Shown here piece by piece: positions 11,301 to 25,459 of a stretch of DNA of 64,000 bases. Location: the NCBI GenBank assembly GCA_047495785.1, contig JBLDXI010000031.1, positions 310,001 through 374,000 of the forward strand, given 5' to 3'. Position numbers and translations under genes: made by a program. Below the pieces are notes generated by a model, which saw nothing but the letters and a program-made list of their open reading frames with translations, searched no databases and had not been told where the DNA came from. Source of the stretch: Lepidodermella squamata. Its lineage: Eukaryota > Gastrotricha. The first letter of the stretch is position 1, and each line of letters begins with the position of its first letter.

Positions 11301-14300
11301 GATTCTCGTCCCCAGTTTGGTGTCCCCAGATTGTTCGCTCCAAATTCCCCAGGTGTTCGTCCGCAGAATGTTGTATGAGCAGTTTTCTGTCACCAAAGTC
11401 TCGTCCCCAGATTCTCGTCCCCAGATTTTTGTCCGCGGTTTGTTGACCCCAGATTGTTCGGTGTTAAATCCCCAGGTGAAATTTGAAAGCTGTTTGGGCT
11501 GTTTTAATGGCCACCTCGGCCTAGCTGTGATCGAATCTCCACGATGACGGTTGATAGATCGTTATTCGCTCATGCCGTTATTTCTGGGTCTACTGATTTC
11601 CGACTGGGAACCGAGAAAACCGGTGACAAATATCTGGGGACAACACAATGGGGACCGAGCATTCTGGGGACAAACTGTGGAATTAGTGACCCGCCAAACA
11701 GGTGACATAATCTGGGGACAACACAGTGGAGACCGAGCATTCTTGGGACAAACGGTGGAATCAGTGACCCATGAAACAGGTGACAATTATCTGGGGACAA
11801 CACAGTGGGGACCGAGCATTCTGGGAACAAGTTTTCTGTCACCAAAGTCTCGTCCCCAGATTTTTGTCCCCAGTTTTTTGTCCCCAGATTGTTGTCCCCA
11901 GAGTGTTCGGTCCTCATTCCCGAGGTGTTCGTCCCCAGAATGTTGAATTAGCAGTTTTCTGTCACCAAAGTCTCGTCCCCAGATTCTCGTCCCCAGTTTG
12001 GTGTCCCCAGATTGTTCGCTCCACATTCCCCAGGTGTTCGTCCGCAGAATGTTGTATGAGCAGTTTTCTGTCACCAAAGTCTCGTCCCCAGATTCTCGTC
12101 CCCAGATTTTTGTCCGCGGTTTGTTGACCCCAGATTGTTCGGTGTTAAATCCCCAGGTGAAATTTGAAAGCTGTTTGGGCTGTTTTAATGGCCACCTCGG
12201 CCTAGCTGTGATCGAATCTCCACGATGACGGTTGATAGATCGTTATTCGCTCATGCCGTTATTTCTGGGTCTACTGATTTCCGACTGGGAACCGAGAAAA
12301 CCGGTGAAAAATATCTGGGGACAACACAATGGGGACCGAGCATTCTGGGGACAAACTGTGGAATTAGTGACCCGCCAAACAGGTGACATAATCTGGGGAC
12401 AACACAGTGGAGACCGAGCATTCTTGGGACAAACGGTGGAATCAGTGACCCATGAAACAGGTGACAATTATCTGGGGACAACACAGTGGGGACCGAGCAT
12501 TCTGGGAACAAGTTTTCTGTCACCAAAGTCTCGTCCCCAGATTTTTGTCCCTAGTTTTTTGTCCCCAGATTGTTGTCCCCAGAGTGTTCGGTCCTCATTC
12601 CCGAGGTGTTCGTCCGCAGAATGTTGAATTAGCAGTTTTCTGTCACCAAAGTCTCGTCCCCAGATTCTCGTCCCCAGTTTGGTGTCCCCAGATTGTTCGC
12701 TCCACATTCCCCAGGTGTTCGTCCGCAGAATGTTGTATGAGCAGTTTTCTGTCACCAAAGTCTCGTCCCCAGATTCTCGTCCCCAGATTTTTGTCCGCGG
12801 TTTGTTGACCCCAGATTGTTCGGTGTTAAATCCCCAGGTGAAATTTGAAAGCTGTTTGGGCTGTTTTAATGGCCACCTCGGCCTAGCTGTGATCGAATCT
12901 CCACGATGACGGTTGATAGATCGTTATTCGCTCATGCCGTTATTTCTGGGTCTACTGATTTCCGACTGGGAACCGAGAAAACCGGTGACAAATATCTGGG
13001 GACAACACAATGGGGACCGAGCATTCTCGGGACAAACTGTGGAATTAGTGACCCGCCAAACAGGTGACATAATCTGGGGACAACACAGTGGAGACCGAGC
13101 ATTCTTGGGACAAACGGTGGAATCAGTGACCCATGAAACAGGTGACAATTATCTGGGGACAACACAGTGGGGACCGAGCATTCTGGGAACAAGTTTTCTG
13201 TCACCAAAGTCTCGTCCCCAGATTTTTGTCCCCAGTTTTTTGTCCCCAGATTGTTGTCCCCAGAGTGTTCGGTCCTCATTCCCGAGGTGTTCGTCCCCAG
13301 AATGTTGAATTAGCAGTTTTCTGTCACCAAAGTCTCGTCCCCAGATTCTCGTCCCCAGTTTGGTGTCCCCAGATTGTTCGCTCCACATTCCCCAGGTGTT
13401 CGTCCGCAGAATGTTGTATGAGCAGTTTTCTGTCACCAAAGTCTCGTCCCCAGATTCTCGTCCCCAGATTTTTGTCCGCGGTTTGTTGACCCCAGATTGT
13501 TCGGTCCTAAATCCCCAGGTGAAATTTGAAAGCTGTTTGGGCTGTTTTAATGGCCACCTCGGCCTAGCTGTGATCGAATCTCCACGATGACGGTTGATAG
13601 ATCGTTATTCGCTCATGCCGTTATTTCTGGGTCTACTGATTTCCGACTGGGAACCGAGAAAACCGGTGACAAATATCTGGGGACAACACAATGGGGACCG
13701 AGCATTCTGGGGACAAAACTCTGGAGACAACACATTGGGGACCGAGCATTCTTGGGACAAACGGTGGAATCAGTGACCCATCAAACATGTGACAATTATC
13801 TGGGGACAACACAGTGGGGACCGAGCATTCTGGGAACAAGTTTTCTGTCACCAAAGTCTCGTCCCCAGATTTTTGTCCCTAGTTTTTTGTCCCCAGATTG
13901 TTGTCCCCAGAGTGTTCGGTCCTCATTCCCGAGGTGTTCGTCCGCAGAATGTTGAATTAGCAGTTTTCTGTCACCAAAGTCTCGTCCCCAGATTCTCGTC
14001 CCCAGTTTGGTGTCCCCAGATTGTTCGCTCCACATTCCCCAGGTGTTCGTCCGCAGAATGTTGTATGAGCAGTTTTCTGTCACCAAAGTCTCGTCCCCAG
14101 ATTCTCGTCCCCAGATTTTTGTCCGCGGTTTGTTGACCCCAGATTGTTCGGTGTTAAATCCCCAGGTGAAATTTGAAAGCTGTTTGGGCTGTTTTAATGG
14201 CCACCTCGGCCTAGCTGTGATCGAATCTCCACGATGACGGTTGATAGATCGTTATTCGCTCATGCCGTTATTTCTGGGTCTACTGATTTCCGACTGGGAA

Positions 14301-17300
14301 CCGAGAAAACCGGTGACAAATATCTGGGGACAACACAATGGGGACCGAGCATTCTGGGGACAAACTGTGGAATTAGTGACCCGCCAAACAGGTGACATAA
14401 TCTGGGGACAACACAGTGGAGACCGAGCATTCTTGGGACAAACGGTGGAATCAGTGACCCATGAAACAGGTGACAATTATCTGGGGACAACACAGTGGGG
14501 ACCGAGCATTCTGGGAACAAGTTTTCTGTCACCAAAGTCTCGTCCCCAGATTTTTGTCCCTAGTTTTTTGTCCCCAGATTGTTGTCCCCAGAGTGTTCGG
14601 TCCTCATTCCCGAGGTGTTCGTCCGCAGAATGTTGAATTAGCAGTTTTCTGTCACCAAAGTCTCGTCCCCAGATTCTCGTCCCCAGTTTGGTGTCCCCAG
14701 ATTGTTCGCTCCACATTCCCCAGGTGTTCGTCCGCAGAATGTTGTATGAGTAGTTTTCTGTCACCAAAGTCTCGTCCCCAGATTCTCGTCCCCAGATTTT
14801 TGTCCGCGGTTTGTTGACCCCAGATTGTTCGGTGTTAAATCCCCAGGTGAAATTTGAAAGCTGTTTGGGCTGTTTTAATGGCCACCTCGGCCTAGCTGTG
14901 ATCGAATCTCCACGATGACGGTTGATAGATCGTTATTCGCTCATGCCGTTATTTCTGGGTCTACTGATTTCCGACTGGGAACCGAGAAAACCGGTGACAA
15001 ATATCTGGGGACAACACAATGGGGACCGAGCATTCTGGGGACAAACTGTGGAATTAGTGACCCGCCAAACAGGTGACATAATCTGGGGACAACACAGTGG
15101 AGACCGAGCATTCTTGGGACAAACGGTGGAATCAGTGACCCATGAAACAGGTGACAATTATCTGGGGACAACACAGTGGGGACCGAGCATTCTGGGAACA
15201 AGTTTTCTGTCACCAAAGTCTCGTCCCCAGATTTTTGTCCCCAGTTTGTTGTCCCCAGATTGTTGTCCCCAGAGTGTTCGGTCCTCATTCCCGAGGTGTT
15301 CGTCCCCAGAATGTTGAATTAGCAGTTTTCTGTCACCAAAGTCTCGTCCCCAGATTCTCGTCCCCAGTTTGGTGTCCCCAGATTGTTCGCTCCACATTCC
15401 CCAGGTGTTCGTCCGCAGAATGTTGTATGAGCAGTTTTCTGTCACCAAAGTCTCGTCCCCAGATTCTCGTCCCCAGATTTTTGTCCGCGGTTTGTTGACC
15501 CCAGATTGTTCGGTGTTAAATCCCTAGGTGAAATTTGAAAGCTGTTTGGGCTGTTTTAATGGCCACCTCGGCCTAGCTGTGATCGAATCTCCACGATGAC
15601 GGTTGATAGATCGTTATTCGCTCATGCCGTTATTTCTGGGTCTACTGATTTCCGACTGGGAACCGAGAAAACGGGTGACAAAAGAAAACTGGGGACAACA
15701 CAATGGGGACCGAGCATTCTGGGGACAAAACTCTGGGGACAACACAATGGGGACCGAGCATTCTGGGGACAAACTGTGGAATTAATGACCCACCAAACAG
15801 GTGACATAATCTGGGGACAATACAGTGGAGACCGAGAAAACGGGTGACAAAAATCTGGGGACAACACATTGGGGCCCGAGCATTCTGGGGACAAACTCTG
15901 GGGACAACACATTGGGGACCGAGCATTCTTGGGACAAACGGTGGAATCAGTGACCCATCAAACAGGTGACAATTATCTGGGGACAACACAGTGAAGACCG
16001 AGAAAACGGGTTACAAAAATCTGGGGTAAACACAGTGGGGCCCGAGAAAACCGGTGACAAATATCTGGGGACAACACAATGGGGACCGAGCATTCTGGGG
16101 ACAAACTGTGGAATTAGTGACCCGCCAAACAGGTGACATAATCTGGGGACAACACACTGGAGACCGAGAAAACGGGTGACAAAAATCTGGGGACAACACA
16201 GTGGGGCCCGAGCATTCTGGGGACAAACTGTGGAATTAGTGACCCACCAAACAGGTGACATAATCTGGGGACAACACATTGGGGCCCGAGCATTCTGGGG
16301 ACAAACTCTGGGGACAACACATTGGGGACCGAGCATTCTTGGGACAAACGGTGGAATCAGTGACCCATCAAACAGGTGACAATTATCTGGGGACAACACA
16401 GTGGTGACCGAGAAAACGGGTGAGAAAAATCTGGGGACAACACATTGGGGCCCGAGCATTCTTGGGACAAACGGTGGAATCAGTGACCCATGAAACAGGT
16501 GACAATTATCTGGGGACAACACAGTGGGGACCGAGAAAACGGGTGACAAAAATCTGGGGACAACACATTGGGGCCCGAGCATTCTTGGGACAAACGGTGG
16601 AATCAGTGACCCATCAAACAGGTGACAATTATCTGGGGACAACACAGTGGGGACCGAGAAAACGGGTGACAAAAATCTGGGGACAACGCATTGGGGCCCG
16701 AGCATTCTTGGGACAAACGGTGGAATCAGTGACCCATCAAACATGTGACAATTATCTGGGGACAACACAGTGGGGACCGAGCATTCTGGGAACAAGTTTT
16801 CTGTCACAAAAGTCTCGTCCCCAGATTCTCGTCCCCGGATTTTTGTCCGCGGTTTGTTGACCCCAGATTGTTCGGTGTTAAATCCCCAGGTGAAATTTGA
16901 AAGCTGTTTGGGCTGTTTTAATGGCCACCTCGGCCTAGCTGTGATCGAATCTCCACGATGACGGTTGATAGATCGTTATTCGCTCATGCCGTTATTTCTG
17001 GGTCTACAGATTTCCGACTGGGAACCGAGAAAACCGGTGACAAATATCTGGGGACAACACAATGGGGACCGAGCATTCTCGGGACAAACTGTGGAATTAG
17101 TGACCTACCAAACAGGTGACATAATCTGGGGACAACACAGTGAAGACCGAGAAAACGGGTTACAAAAATCTGGGGTAAACACAGTGGGGCCCGAGAAAAC
17201 CGGTGACAAATATCTGGGGACAACACAATGGGGACCGAGCATTCTGGGGACAAACTGTGGAATTAGTGACCCATCAAACAGGTGACATAATCTGGGGACA

Positions 17301-20300
17301 ATACAGTGGAGACCGAGAAAACGGGTGACAAAAATCTGGGGACAACACATTGGGGCCCGAGCATTCTGGGGACAAAACTCTGGGGACAACACATTGGGGA
17401 CCGAGCATTCTTGGGACAAACGGTGGAATCAGTGACCCATCAAACATGTGACAATTATCTGGGGACAACACAGTGGGGACCGAGAAAACGGGTGACAATT
17501 ATCTGGGGACAACACAGTGGGGACCGAGCATTCTGGGAACAAGTTTTCTGTCACCAAAGTCTCGTCCCCAGATTTTTGTCCCCAGTTTTTTGTCCCCAGA
17601 TTGTTGTCCCCAGAGTGTTCGGTCCTCATTCCCGAGGTGTTCGTCCCCAGAATGTTGAATTAGCAGTTTTCTGTCACCAAAGTCTCGTCCCCAGATTCTC
17701 GTCCCCAGTTTGGTGTCCCCAGATTGTTCGCTCCACATTCCCCAGGTGTTCGTCCGCAGAATGTTGTATGAGCAGTTTTCTGTCACCAAAGTCTCGTCCC
17801 CAGATTCTCGTCCCCAGATTTTTGTCCGCGGTTTGTTGACCCCAGATTGTTCGGTGTTAAATCCCCAGGTGAAATTTGAAAGCTGTTTGGGCTGTTTTAA
17901 TGGCCACCTCGGCCTAGCTGTGATCGAATCTCCACGATGACGGTTGATAGATCGTTATTCGCTCATGCCGTTATTTCTGGGTCTACTGATTTCCGACTGG
18001 GAACCGAGAAAACCGGTGACAAATATCTGGGGACAACACAATGGGGACCGAGCATTCTGGGGACAAACTGTGGAATTAGTGACCCGCCAAACAGGTGACA
18101 TAATCTGGGGACAACACAGTGGAGACCGAGCATTCTTGGGACAAACGGTGGAATCAGTGACCCATGAAACAGGTGACAATTATCTGGGGACAACACAGTG
18201 GGGACCGAGCATTCTGGGAACAAGTTTTCTGTCACCAAAGTCTCGTCCCCAGATTTTTGTCCCCAGTTTTTTGTCCCCAGATTGTTGTCCCCAGAGTGTT
18301 CGGTCCTCATTCCCCAGGTGTTCGTCCGCAGAATGTTGTATGAGCAGTTTTCTGTCACCAAAGTCTCGTCCCCAGATTCTCGTCCCCAGATTTTTGTCCG
18401 CGGTTTGTTGACCCCAGATTGTTCGGTGTTAAATCCCCAGGTGAAATTTGAAAGCTGTTTGGGCTGTTTTAATGGCCACCTCGGCCTAGCTGTGATCGAA
18501 TCTCCACGATGACGGTTGATAGATCGTTATTCGCTCATGCCGTTATTTCTGGGTCTACTGATTTCCGACTGGGAACCGAGAAAACCGGTGACAAATATCT
18601 GGGGACAACACAATGGGGACCGAGCATTCTGGGGACAAACTGTGGAATTAGTGACCCGCCAAACAGGTGACATAATCTGGGGACAACACAGTGGAGACCG
18701 AGCATTTTTGGGACAAACGGTGGAATCAGTGACCCATGAAACAGGTGACAATTATCTGGGGACAACACAGTGGGGACCGAGCATTCTGGGAACAAGTTTT
18801 CTGTCACCAAAGTCTCGTCCCCAGATTTTTGTCCCCAGTTTTTTGTCCCCAGATTGTTGTCCCCAGATTGTTCGCTCCACATTCCCCAGGTGTTCGTCCG
18901 CAGAATGTTGTATGAGCAGTTTTCTGTCACCAAAGTCTCGTCCCCAGATTCTCGTCCCCAGATTTTTGTCCGCGGTTTGTTGACCCCAGATTGTTCGGTG
19001 TTAAATCCCTAGGTGAAATTTGAAAGCTGTTTGGGCTGTTTTAATGGCCACCTCGGCCTAGCTGTGATCGAATCTCCACGATGACGGTTGATAGATCGTT
19101 ATTCGCTCATGCCGTTATTTCTGGGTCTACTGATTTCCGACTGGGAACCGAGAAAACGGGTGACAAAAGAAAACTGGGGACAACACAATGGGGACCGAGC
19201 ATTCTGGGGACAAAACTCTGGGGACAACACAATGGGGACCGAGCATTCTGGGGACAAACTGTGGAATTAATGACCCACCAAACAGGTGACATAATCTGGG
19301 GACAATACAGTGGAGACCGAGAAAACGGGTGACAAAAATCTGGGGACAACACATTGGGGCCCGAGCATTCTGGGGACAAACTCTGGGGACAACACATTGG
19401 GGACCGAGCATTCTTGGGACAAACGGTGGAATCAGTGACCCATCAAACAGGTGACAATTATCTGGGGACAACACAGTGAAGACCGAGAAAACGGGTTACA
19501 AAAATCTGGGGTAAACACAGTGGGGCCCGAGAAAACCGGTGACAAATATCTGGGGACAACACAATGGGGACCGAGCATTCTGGGGACAAACTGTGGAATT
19601 AGTGACCCGCCAAACAGGTGACATAATCTGGGGACAACACACTGGAGACCGAGAAAACGGGTGACAAAAATCTGGGGACAACACAGTGGGGCCCGAGCAT
19701 TCTGGGGACAAACTGTGGAATTAGTGACCCACCAAACAGGTGACATAATCTGGGGACAACACATTGGGGCCCGAGCATTCTGGGGACAAACTCTGGGGAC
19801 AACACATTGGGGACCGAGCATTCTTGGGACAAACGGTGGAATCAGTGACCCATCAAACAGGTGACAATTATCTGGGGACAACACAGTGGTGACCGAGAAA
19901 ACGGGTGAGAAAAATCTGGGGACAACACATTGGGGCCCGAGCATTCTTGGGACAAACGGTGGAATCAGTGACCCATGAAACAGGTGACAATTATCTGGGG
20001 ACAACACAGTGGGGACCGAGAAAACGGGTGACAAAAATCTGGGGACAACACATTGGGGCCCGAGCATTCTTGGGACAAACGGTGGAATCAGTGACCCATC
20101 AAACAGGTGACAATTATCTGGGGACAACACAGTGGGGACCGAGAAAACGGGTGACAAAAATCTGGGGACAACGCATTGGGGCCCGAGCATTCTTGGGACA
20201 AACGGTGGAATCAGTGACCCATCAAACATGTGACAATTATCTGGGGACAACACAGTGGGGACCGAGCATTCTGGGAACAAGTTTTCTGTCACAAAAGTCT

Positions 20301-23300
20301 CGTCCCCAGATTCTCGTCCCCGGATTTTTGTCCGCGGTTTGTTGACCCCAGATTGTTCGGTGTTAAATCCCCAGGTGAAATTTGAAAGCTGTTTGGGCTG
20401 TTTTAATGGCCACCTCGGCCTAGCTGTGATCGAATCTCCACGATGACGGTTGATAGATCGTTATTCGCTCATGCCGTTATTTCTGGGTCTACTGATTTCC
20501 GACTGGGAACCGAGAAAACCGGTGACAAATATCTGGGGACAACACAATGGGGACCGAGCATTCTCGGGACAAACTGTGGAATTAGTGACCTACCAAACAG
20601 GTGACATAATCTGGGGACAACACAGTGAAGACCGAGAAAACGGGTTACAAAAATCTGGGGTAAACACAGTGGGGCCCGAGAAAACCGGTGACAAATATCT
20701 GGGGACAACACAATGGGGACCGAGCATTCTGGGGACAAACTGTGGAATTAGTGACCCATCAAACAGGTGACATAATCTGGGGACAACACAGTGGAGACCG
20801 AGAAAACGGGTGACAAAAATCAGGGGACAACACATTGGGGCCCGAGCATTCTGGGGACAAACTCTGGGGACAACACATTCCGAGCATTCTTGGGACAAAC
20901 GGTGGAATCAGTGACCCATCAAACAGGTGACAATTATCTGGGGACAGCACAGTGGTGACCGAGAAAACGGGTGAGAAAAATCTGGGGACAACACAATGGG
21001 GACCGAGCATTCTGGGAACAAGTTTTCTGTCACCAAAGTCTCGTCCCCAGATTTTTGTCCCCAGTTTTTTGTCCCCAGATTGTTGTCCCCAGAGTGTTCG
21101 GTCCTCATTCCCGAGGTGTTCGTCCCCAGAATGTTGAATTAGCAGTTTTCTGTCACCAAAGTCTCGTCCCCAGATTCTCGTCCCCAGTTTGGTGTCCCCA
21201 GATTGTTCGCTCCACATTCCCCAGGTGTTCGTCCGCAGAATGTTGTATGAGTAGTTTTCTGTCACCAAAGTCTCGTCCCCAGATTCTCGTCCCCAGATTT
21301 TTGTCCGCGGTTTGTTGACCCCAGATTGTTCGGTGTTAAATCCCCAGGTGAAATTTGAAAGCTGTTTGGGCTGTTTTAATGGCCACCTCGGCCTAGCTGT
21401 GATCGAATCTCCACGATGACGGTTGAAAGATCGTTATTCGCTCATGCCGTTATTTCTGGGTCTACTGATTTCCGACTGGGAACCGAGAAAACCGGTGACA
21501 AATATCTGGGGACAACACAATGGGGACCGAGCATTCTGGGAACAAGTTTTCTGTCACCAAAGTCTCGTCCCCAGATTCTCGTCCCCAGTTTGTTGTCCCC
21601 AGATTGTTCAATCCTTATTCCCTAGGTGTTCCTCCGCAGAATGTTGTACGAGCAGTTTTCTGTCACCAAAGTCTCGTCCCCAGATTCTCGTCCCCAGATT
21701 TTTGTCCGCGGTTTGTTGACCCCAGATTGTTCGGTCCTAAATCCCCAGGTGAAATTTGAAAGCTGTTTGGGCTGTTTTAATGGCCATCTCGGCCTAGCTG
21801 TGATCGAATCTCCACGATGACGGTTGAAAGATCGTTATTCGCTCATGCCGTTATTTCTGGGTCTACTGATTTCCGACTGGGAACCGAGAAAACCGGTGAC
21901 AAATATCTGGGGACAACACAATGGGGACCGAGCATTCTGGGGACAAAACTCTGGGGACAACACATTGGGGACCGAGCATTCTTGGGACAAACGGTGGAAT
22001 CAGTGACCCATCAAACATGTGACAATTATCTGGGGACAACACAGTGGGGACCGAGAAAACGGGTGACAAAAATCTGGGGACAACACAGTGGTGACCGAGA
22101 AAAAGGGTGACAAAAATCTGGGGACAACGCATTGGGGCCCGAGCATTCTTGGGACAAACGGTGGAATCAGTGACCCATCAAACATGTGACAATTATCTGG
22201 GGACAACACAGTGGGGACCGAGCATTCTGGGAACAAGTTTTCTGTCACCAAAGTCTCGTCCCCAGATTCTCGTCCCCAGATTTTTGTCCCCGGTTTGTTG
22301 ACCCCAGATTGTTCGGTCCTAAATCCCCAGGTGAAATTTGAAAGCTGTTTTGGCTGTTTTAATGGCCACCTCGGCCTAGCTGTAATCGAATCTCCACGAT
22401 GACGGTTGATAGATCGTTATTCGCTCATGCCGTTATTTCTGGGTCTACTGATTTCCGACTGGGAACCGAGAAAACCGGTGACAAATATCTGGGGACAACC
22501 CAATGGGGACCGAGCATTCTGGGGACAAACTGTGGAATTAGTGACCCACCAAACAGGTGACATAATCTGGGGACAATACAGTGGAGACCGAGAAAACGGG
22601 TGACAAAAATCTGGGGACAACACATTGGGGCCCGAGCATTCTGGGGACAAAACTCTGGGGACAACACATTGGGGACCGAGCATTCTTGGGACAAACGGTG
22701 GAATCAGTGACCCATCAAACATGTGACAATTATCTGGGGACAACACAGTGGGGACCGAGAAAACGGGTGACAATTATCTGGGGACAACACAGTGGGGACC
22801 GAGCATTCTGGGAACAAGTTTTCTGTCACCAAAGTCTCGTCCCCAGATTTTTGTCCCCAGTTTTTTGTCCCCAGATTGTTGTCCCCAGAGTGTTCGGTCC
22901 TCATTCCCGAGGTGTTCGTCCCCAGAATGTTGAATTAGCAGTTTTCTGTCACCAAAGTCTCGTCCCCAGATTCTCGTCCCCAGTTTGGTGTCCCCAGATT
23001 GTTCGCTCCACATTCCCCAGGTGTTCGTCCGCAGAATGTTGTATGAGCAGTTTTCTGTCACCAAAGTCTCGTCCCCAGATTCTCGTCCCCAGATTTTTGT
23101 CCGCGGTTTGTTGACCCCAGATTGTTCGGTGTTAAATCCCCAGGTGAAATTTGAAAGCTGTTTGGGCTGTTTTAATGGCCACCTCGGCCTAGCTGTGATC
23201 GAATCTCCACGATGACGGTTGATAGATCGTTATTCGCTCATGCCGTTATTTCTGGGTCTACTGATTTCCGACTGGGAACCGAGAAAACCGGTGACAAATA

Positions 23301-25065
23301 TCTGGGGACAACACAATGGGGACCGAGCATTCTGGGGACAAACTGTGGAATTAGTGACCCGCCAAACAGGTGACATAATCTGGGGACAACACAGTGGAGA
23401 CCGAGCATTCTTGGGACAAACGGTGGAATCAGTGACCCATGAAACAGGTGACAATTATCTGGGGACAACACAGTGGGGACCGAGCATTCTGGGAACAAGT
23501 TTTCTGTCACCAAAGTCTCGTCCCCAGATTTTTGTCCCCAGTTTTTTGTCCCCAGATTGTTGTCCCCAGAGTGTTCGGTCCTCATTCCCGAGGTGTTCGT
23601 CCCCAGAATGTTGAATTAGCAGTTTTCTGTCACCAAAGTCTCGTCCCCAGATTCTCGTCCCCAGTTTGGTGTCCCCAGATTGTTCGCTCCACATTCCCCA
23701 GGTGTTCGTCCGCAGAATGTTGTATGAGCAGTTTTCTGTCACCAAAGTCTCGTCCCCAGATTCTCGTCCCCAGATTTTTGTCCGCGGTTTGTTGACCCCA
23801 GATTGTTCGGTGTTAAATCCCCAGGTGAAATTTGAAAGCTGTTTGGGCTGTTTTAATGGCCACCTCGGCCTAGCTGTGATCGAATCTCCACGATGACGGT
23901 TGATAGATCGTTATTCGCTCATGCCGTTATTTCTGGGTCTACTGATTTCCGACTGGGAACCGAGAAAACCGGTGACAAATATCTGGGGACAACACAATGG
24001 GGACCGAGCATTCTGGGGACAAACTGTGGAATTAGTGACCCGCCAAACAGGTGACATAATCTGGGGACAACACAGTGGAGACCGAGCATTCTTGGGACAA
24101 ACGGTGGAATCAGTGACCCATGAAACAGGTGACAATTATCTGGAGACAACACAGTGGGGACCGAGCATTCTGGGAACAAGTTTTCTGTCACCAAAGTCTC
24201 GTCCCCAGATTTTTGTCCCCAGTTTTTTGTCCCCAGATTGTTGTCCCCAGAGTGTTCGGTCCTCATTCCCGAGGTGTTCGTCCCCAGAATGTTGAATTAG
24301 CAGTTTTCTGTCACCAAAGTCTCGTCCCCAGATTCTCGTCCCCAGTTTGGTGTCCCCAGATTGTTCGCTCCACATTCCCCAGGTGTTCGTCCGCAGAATG
24401 TTGTATGAGCAGTTTTCTGTCACCAAAGTCTCGTCCCCAGATTCTCGTCCCCAGATTTTTGTCCGCGGTTTGTTGACCCCAGATTGTTCGGTGTTAAATC
24501 CCCAGGTGAAATTTGAAAGCTGTTTGGGCTGTTTTAATGGCCACCTCGGCCTAGCTGTGATCGAATCTCCACGATGACGGTTGATAGATCGTTATTCGCT
24601 CATGCCGTTATTTCTGGGTCTACTGATTTCCGACTGGGAACCGAGAAAACCGGTGACAAATATCTGGGGACAACACAATGGGGACCGAGCATTCTGGGGA
24701 CAAGTTTTCTGTCACCAAAGCCTCGTCCCCAGATTCTCGTCCCCAGTTTGTTGTCCCCAGATTGTTCAATCCTTATTCCCTAGGTGTTCCTCCGCAGAAT
24801 GTTGTATGAGCAGTTTTCTGTCACCAAAGTCTCGTCCCCAGATTCTCGTCCCCGGATTTTTGTCCGCGGTTTGTTGACCCCAGATTGTTCGGTCCTAAAT
24901 CCCCAGGTGAAATTTGAAAGCTGTTTGGGCTGTTTTAATGGCCATCTCGGCCTAGCTGTGATCGAATCTCCACGATGACGGTTGAAAGATCGTTATTCGC
25001 TCATGCCGTTATTTCTGGGTCTACTGATTTCCGACTGGGAACCGAGAAAACCGGTGACAAATATC
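8320..25065. repeat. Satellite array 1, basic unit 681 bp
   Basis: Regular 681-bp units start, by one landmark, at 8827, 9508, 10189, 10870, 11551, 12232 and 12913. A 647-bp unit follows at 13594, then units at 14241 and 14922. Each unit has three parts. The first is a roughly 170-bp spacer without the motif (for example 8742-8905). The second is an arm of subrepeats starting CTGGGGACAA and containing GGGGACCGAGCATTC. The third is an arm with the motif inverted (TCGTCCCCAGATT). Later units are shorter (572, 401 and 582 bp) or expanded, with extra plus-arm subrepeats. Units differ by only a few substitutions. Long open frames exist on both strands only because the repeat lacks stops. The array is cut at 25065 in mid-unit. 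Confidence 0.97.
15500..20770. repeat. Higher-order repeat: 3485-bp block occurring twice
   Basis: The irregular stretch beginning near 15500 is repeated 3485 bp further on, near 18985, through about 20770. The two blocks match in their idiosyncratic features, such as GTGACAAAAGAAAACTGG after the spacer and the same series of expanded plus-arm subrepeats. Two 572-bp units (17944 and 18516) lie between them. A further stretch from about 17260 reappears about 5275 bp downstream, near 22530. These shared private variants indicate recent block duplication within the array. Confidence 0.85.
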
Positions 25066-25080
25066 ACACTATATTTCGGT

Positions 25081-25128
25081 AGCGCCAATTTGCGCCACTG
25101 CGCGCCAGTTACAGCCACCCGCGGCGCC
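25081..25128. promoter_or_regulatory. Left subterminal GCGCC iterons
   Basis: GCGCC occurs at 25082, 25092, 25102 and 25124, spaced 10, 10 and 22 bp, so on roughly the same face of the helix. The sequence 25081-25098 recurs near the other end of the inserted segment (53178-53195) with one mismatch in 18. Such phased repeats would suit a recombinase binding site. Function is inferred. Confidence 0.5.
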
Positions 25129-25459
25129 GCGTACTTGAGTGTGTGCAAACAAGGCAAACACCGCATATTCTCGCCGTGGGATAACGCCCGCACTCGGGCG
25201 GTTTAAAGTTAAGCCTTGAACTATTCCAAAATTCAATGAACGGTGTTGACTTAAAGCGCATACTTCGACACGCTATCGATTTCCGAGTATTGAAATGAGA
25301 AATGGATAAAATAACACGTCTTTCCGGGGTGTCTTTGTTAAAACACTGATGAAACCATCGATGCGGTGAGTACCAGCAGTATATTAACCCCAAAATTCCA
25401 GAATTTCAGCATTAATAGTCAATTCTGCATCATTTTCAAACCCAATTTCGAACAAAGCT

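Noticed and set aside
15947-20292. Long open frames (up to 286 codons) inside the satellite on both strands
   Set aside because: They are translations of the tandem motif, exist in several frames at once, repeat with the satellite unit and contain no domain.
8320-25065. CRISPR-like regular repeats
   Set aside because: Units are 681 bp with no constant repeat/unique spacer pattern, and the genome is eukaryotic.
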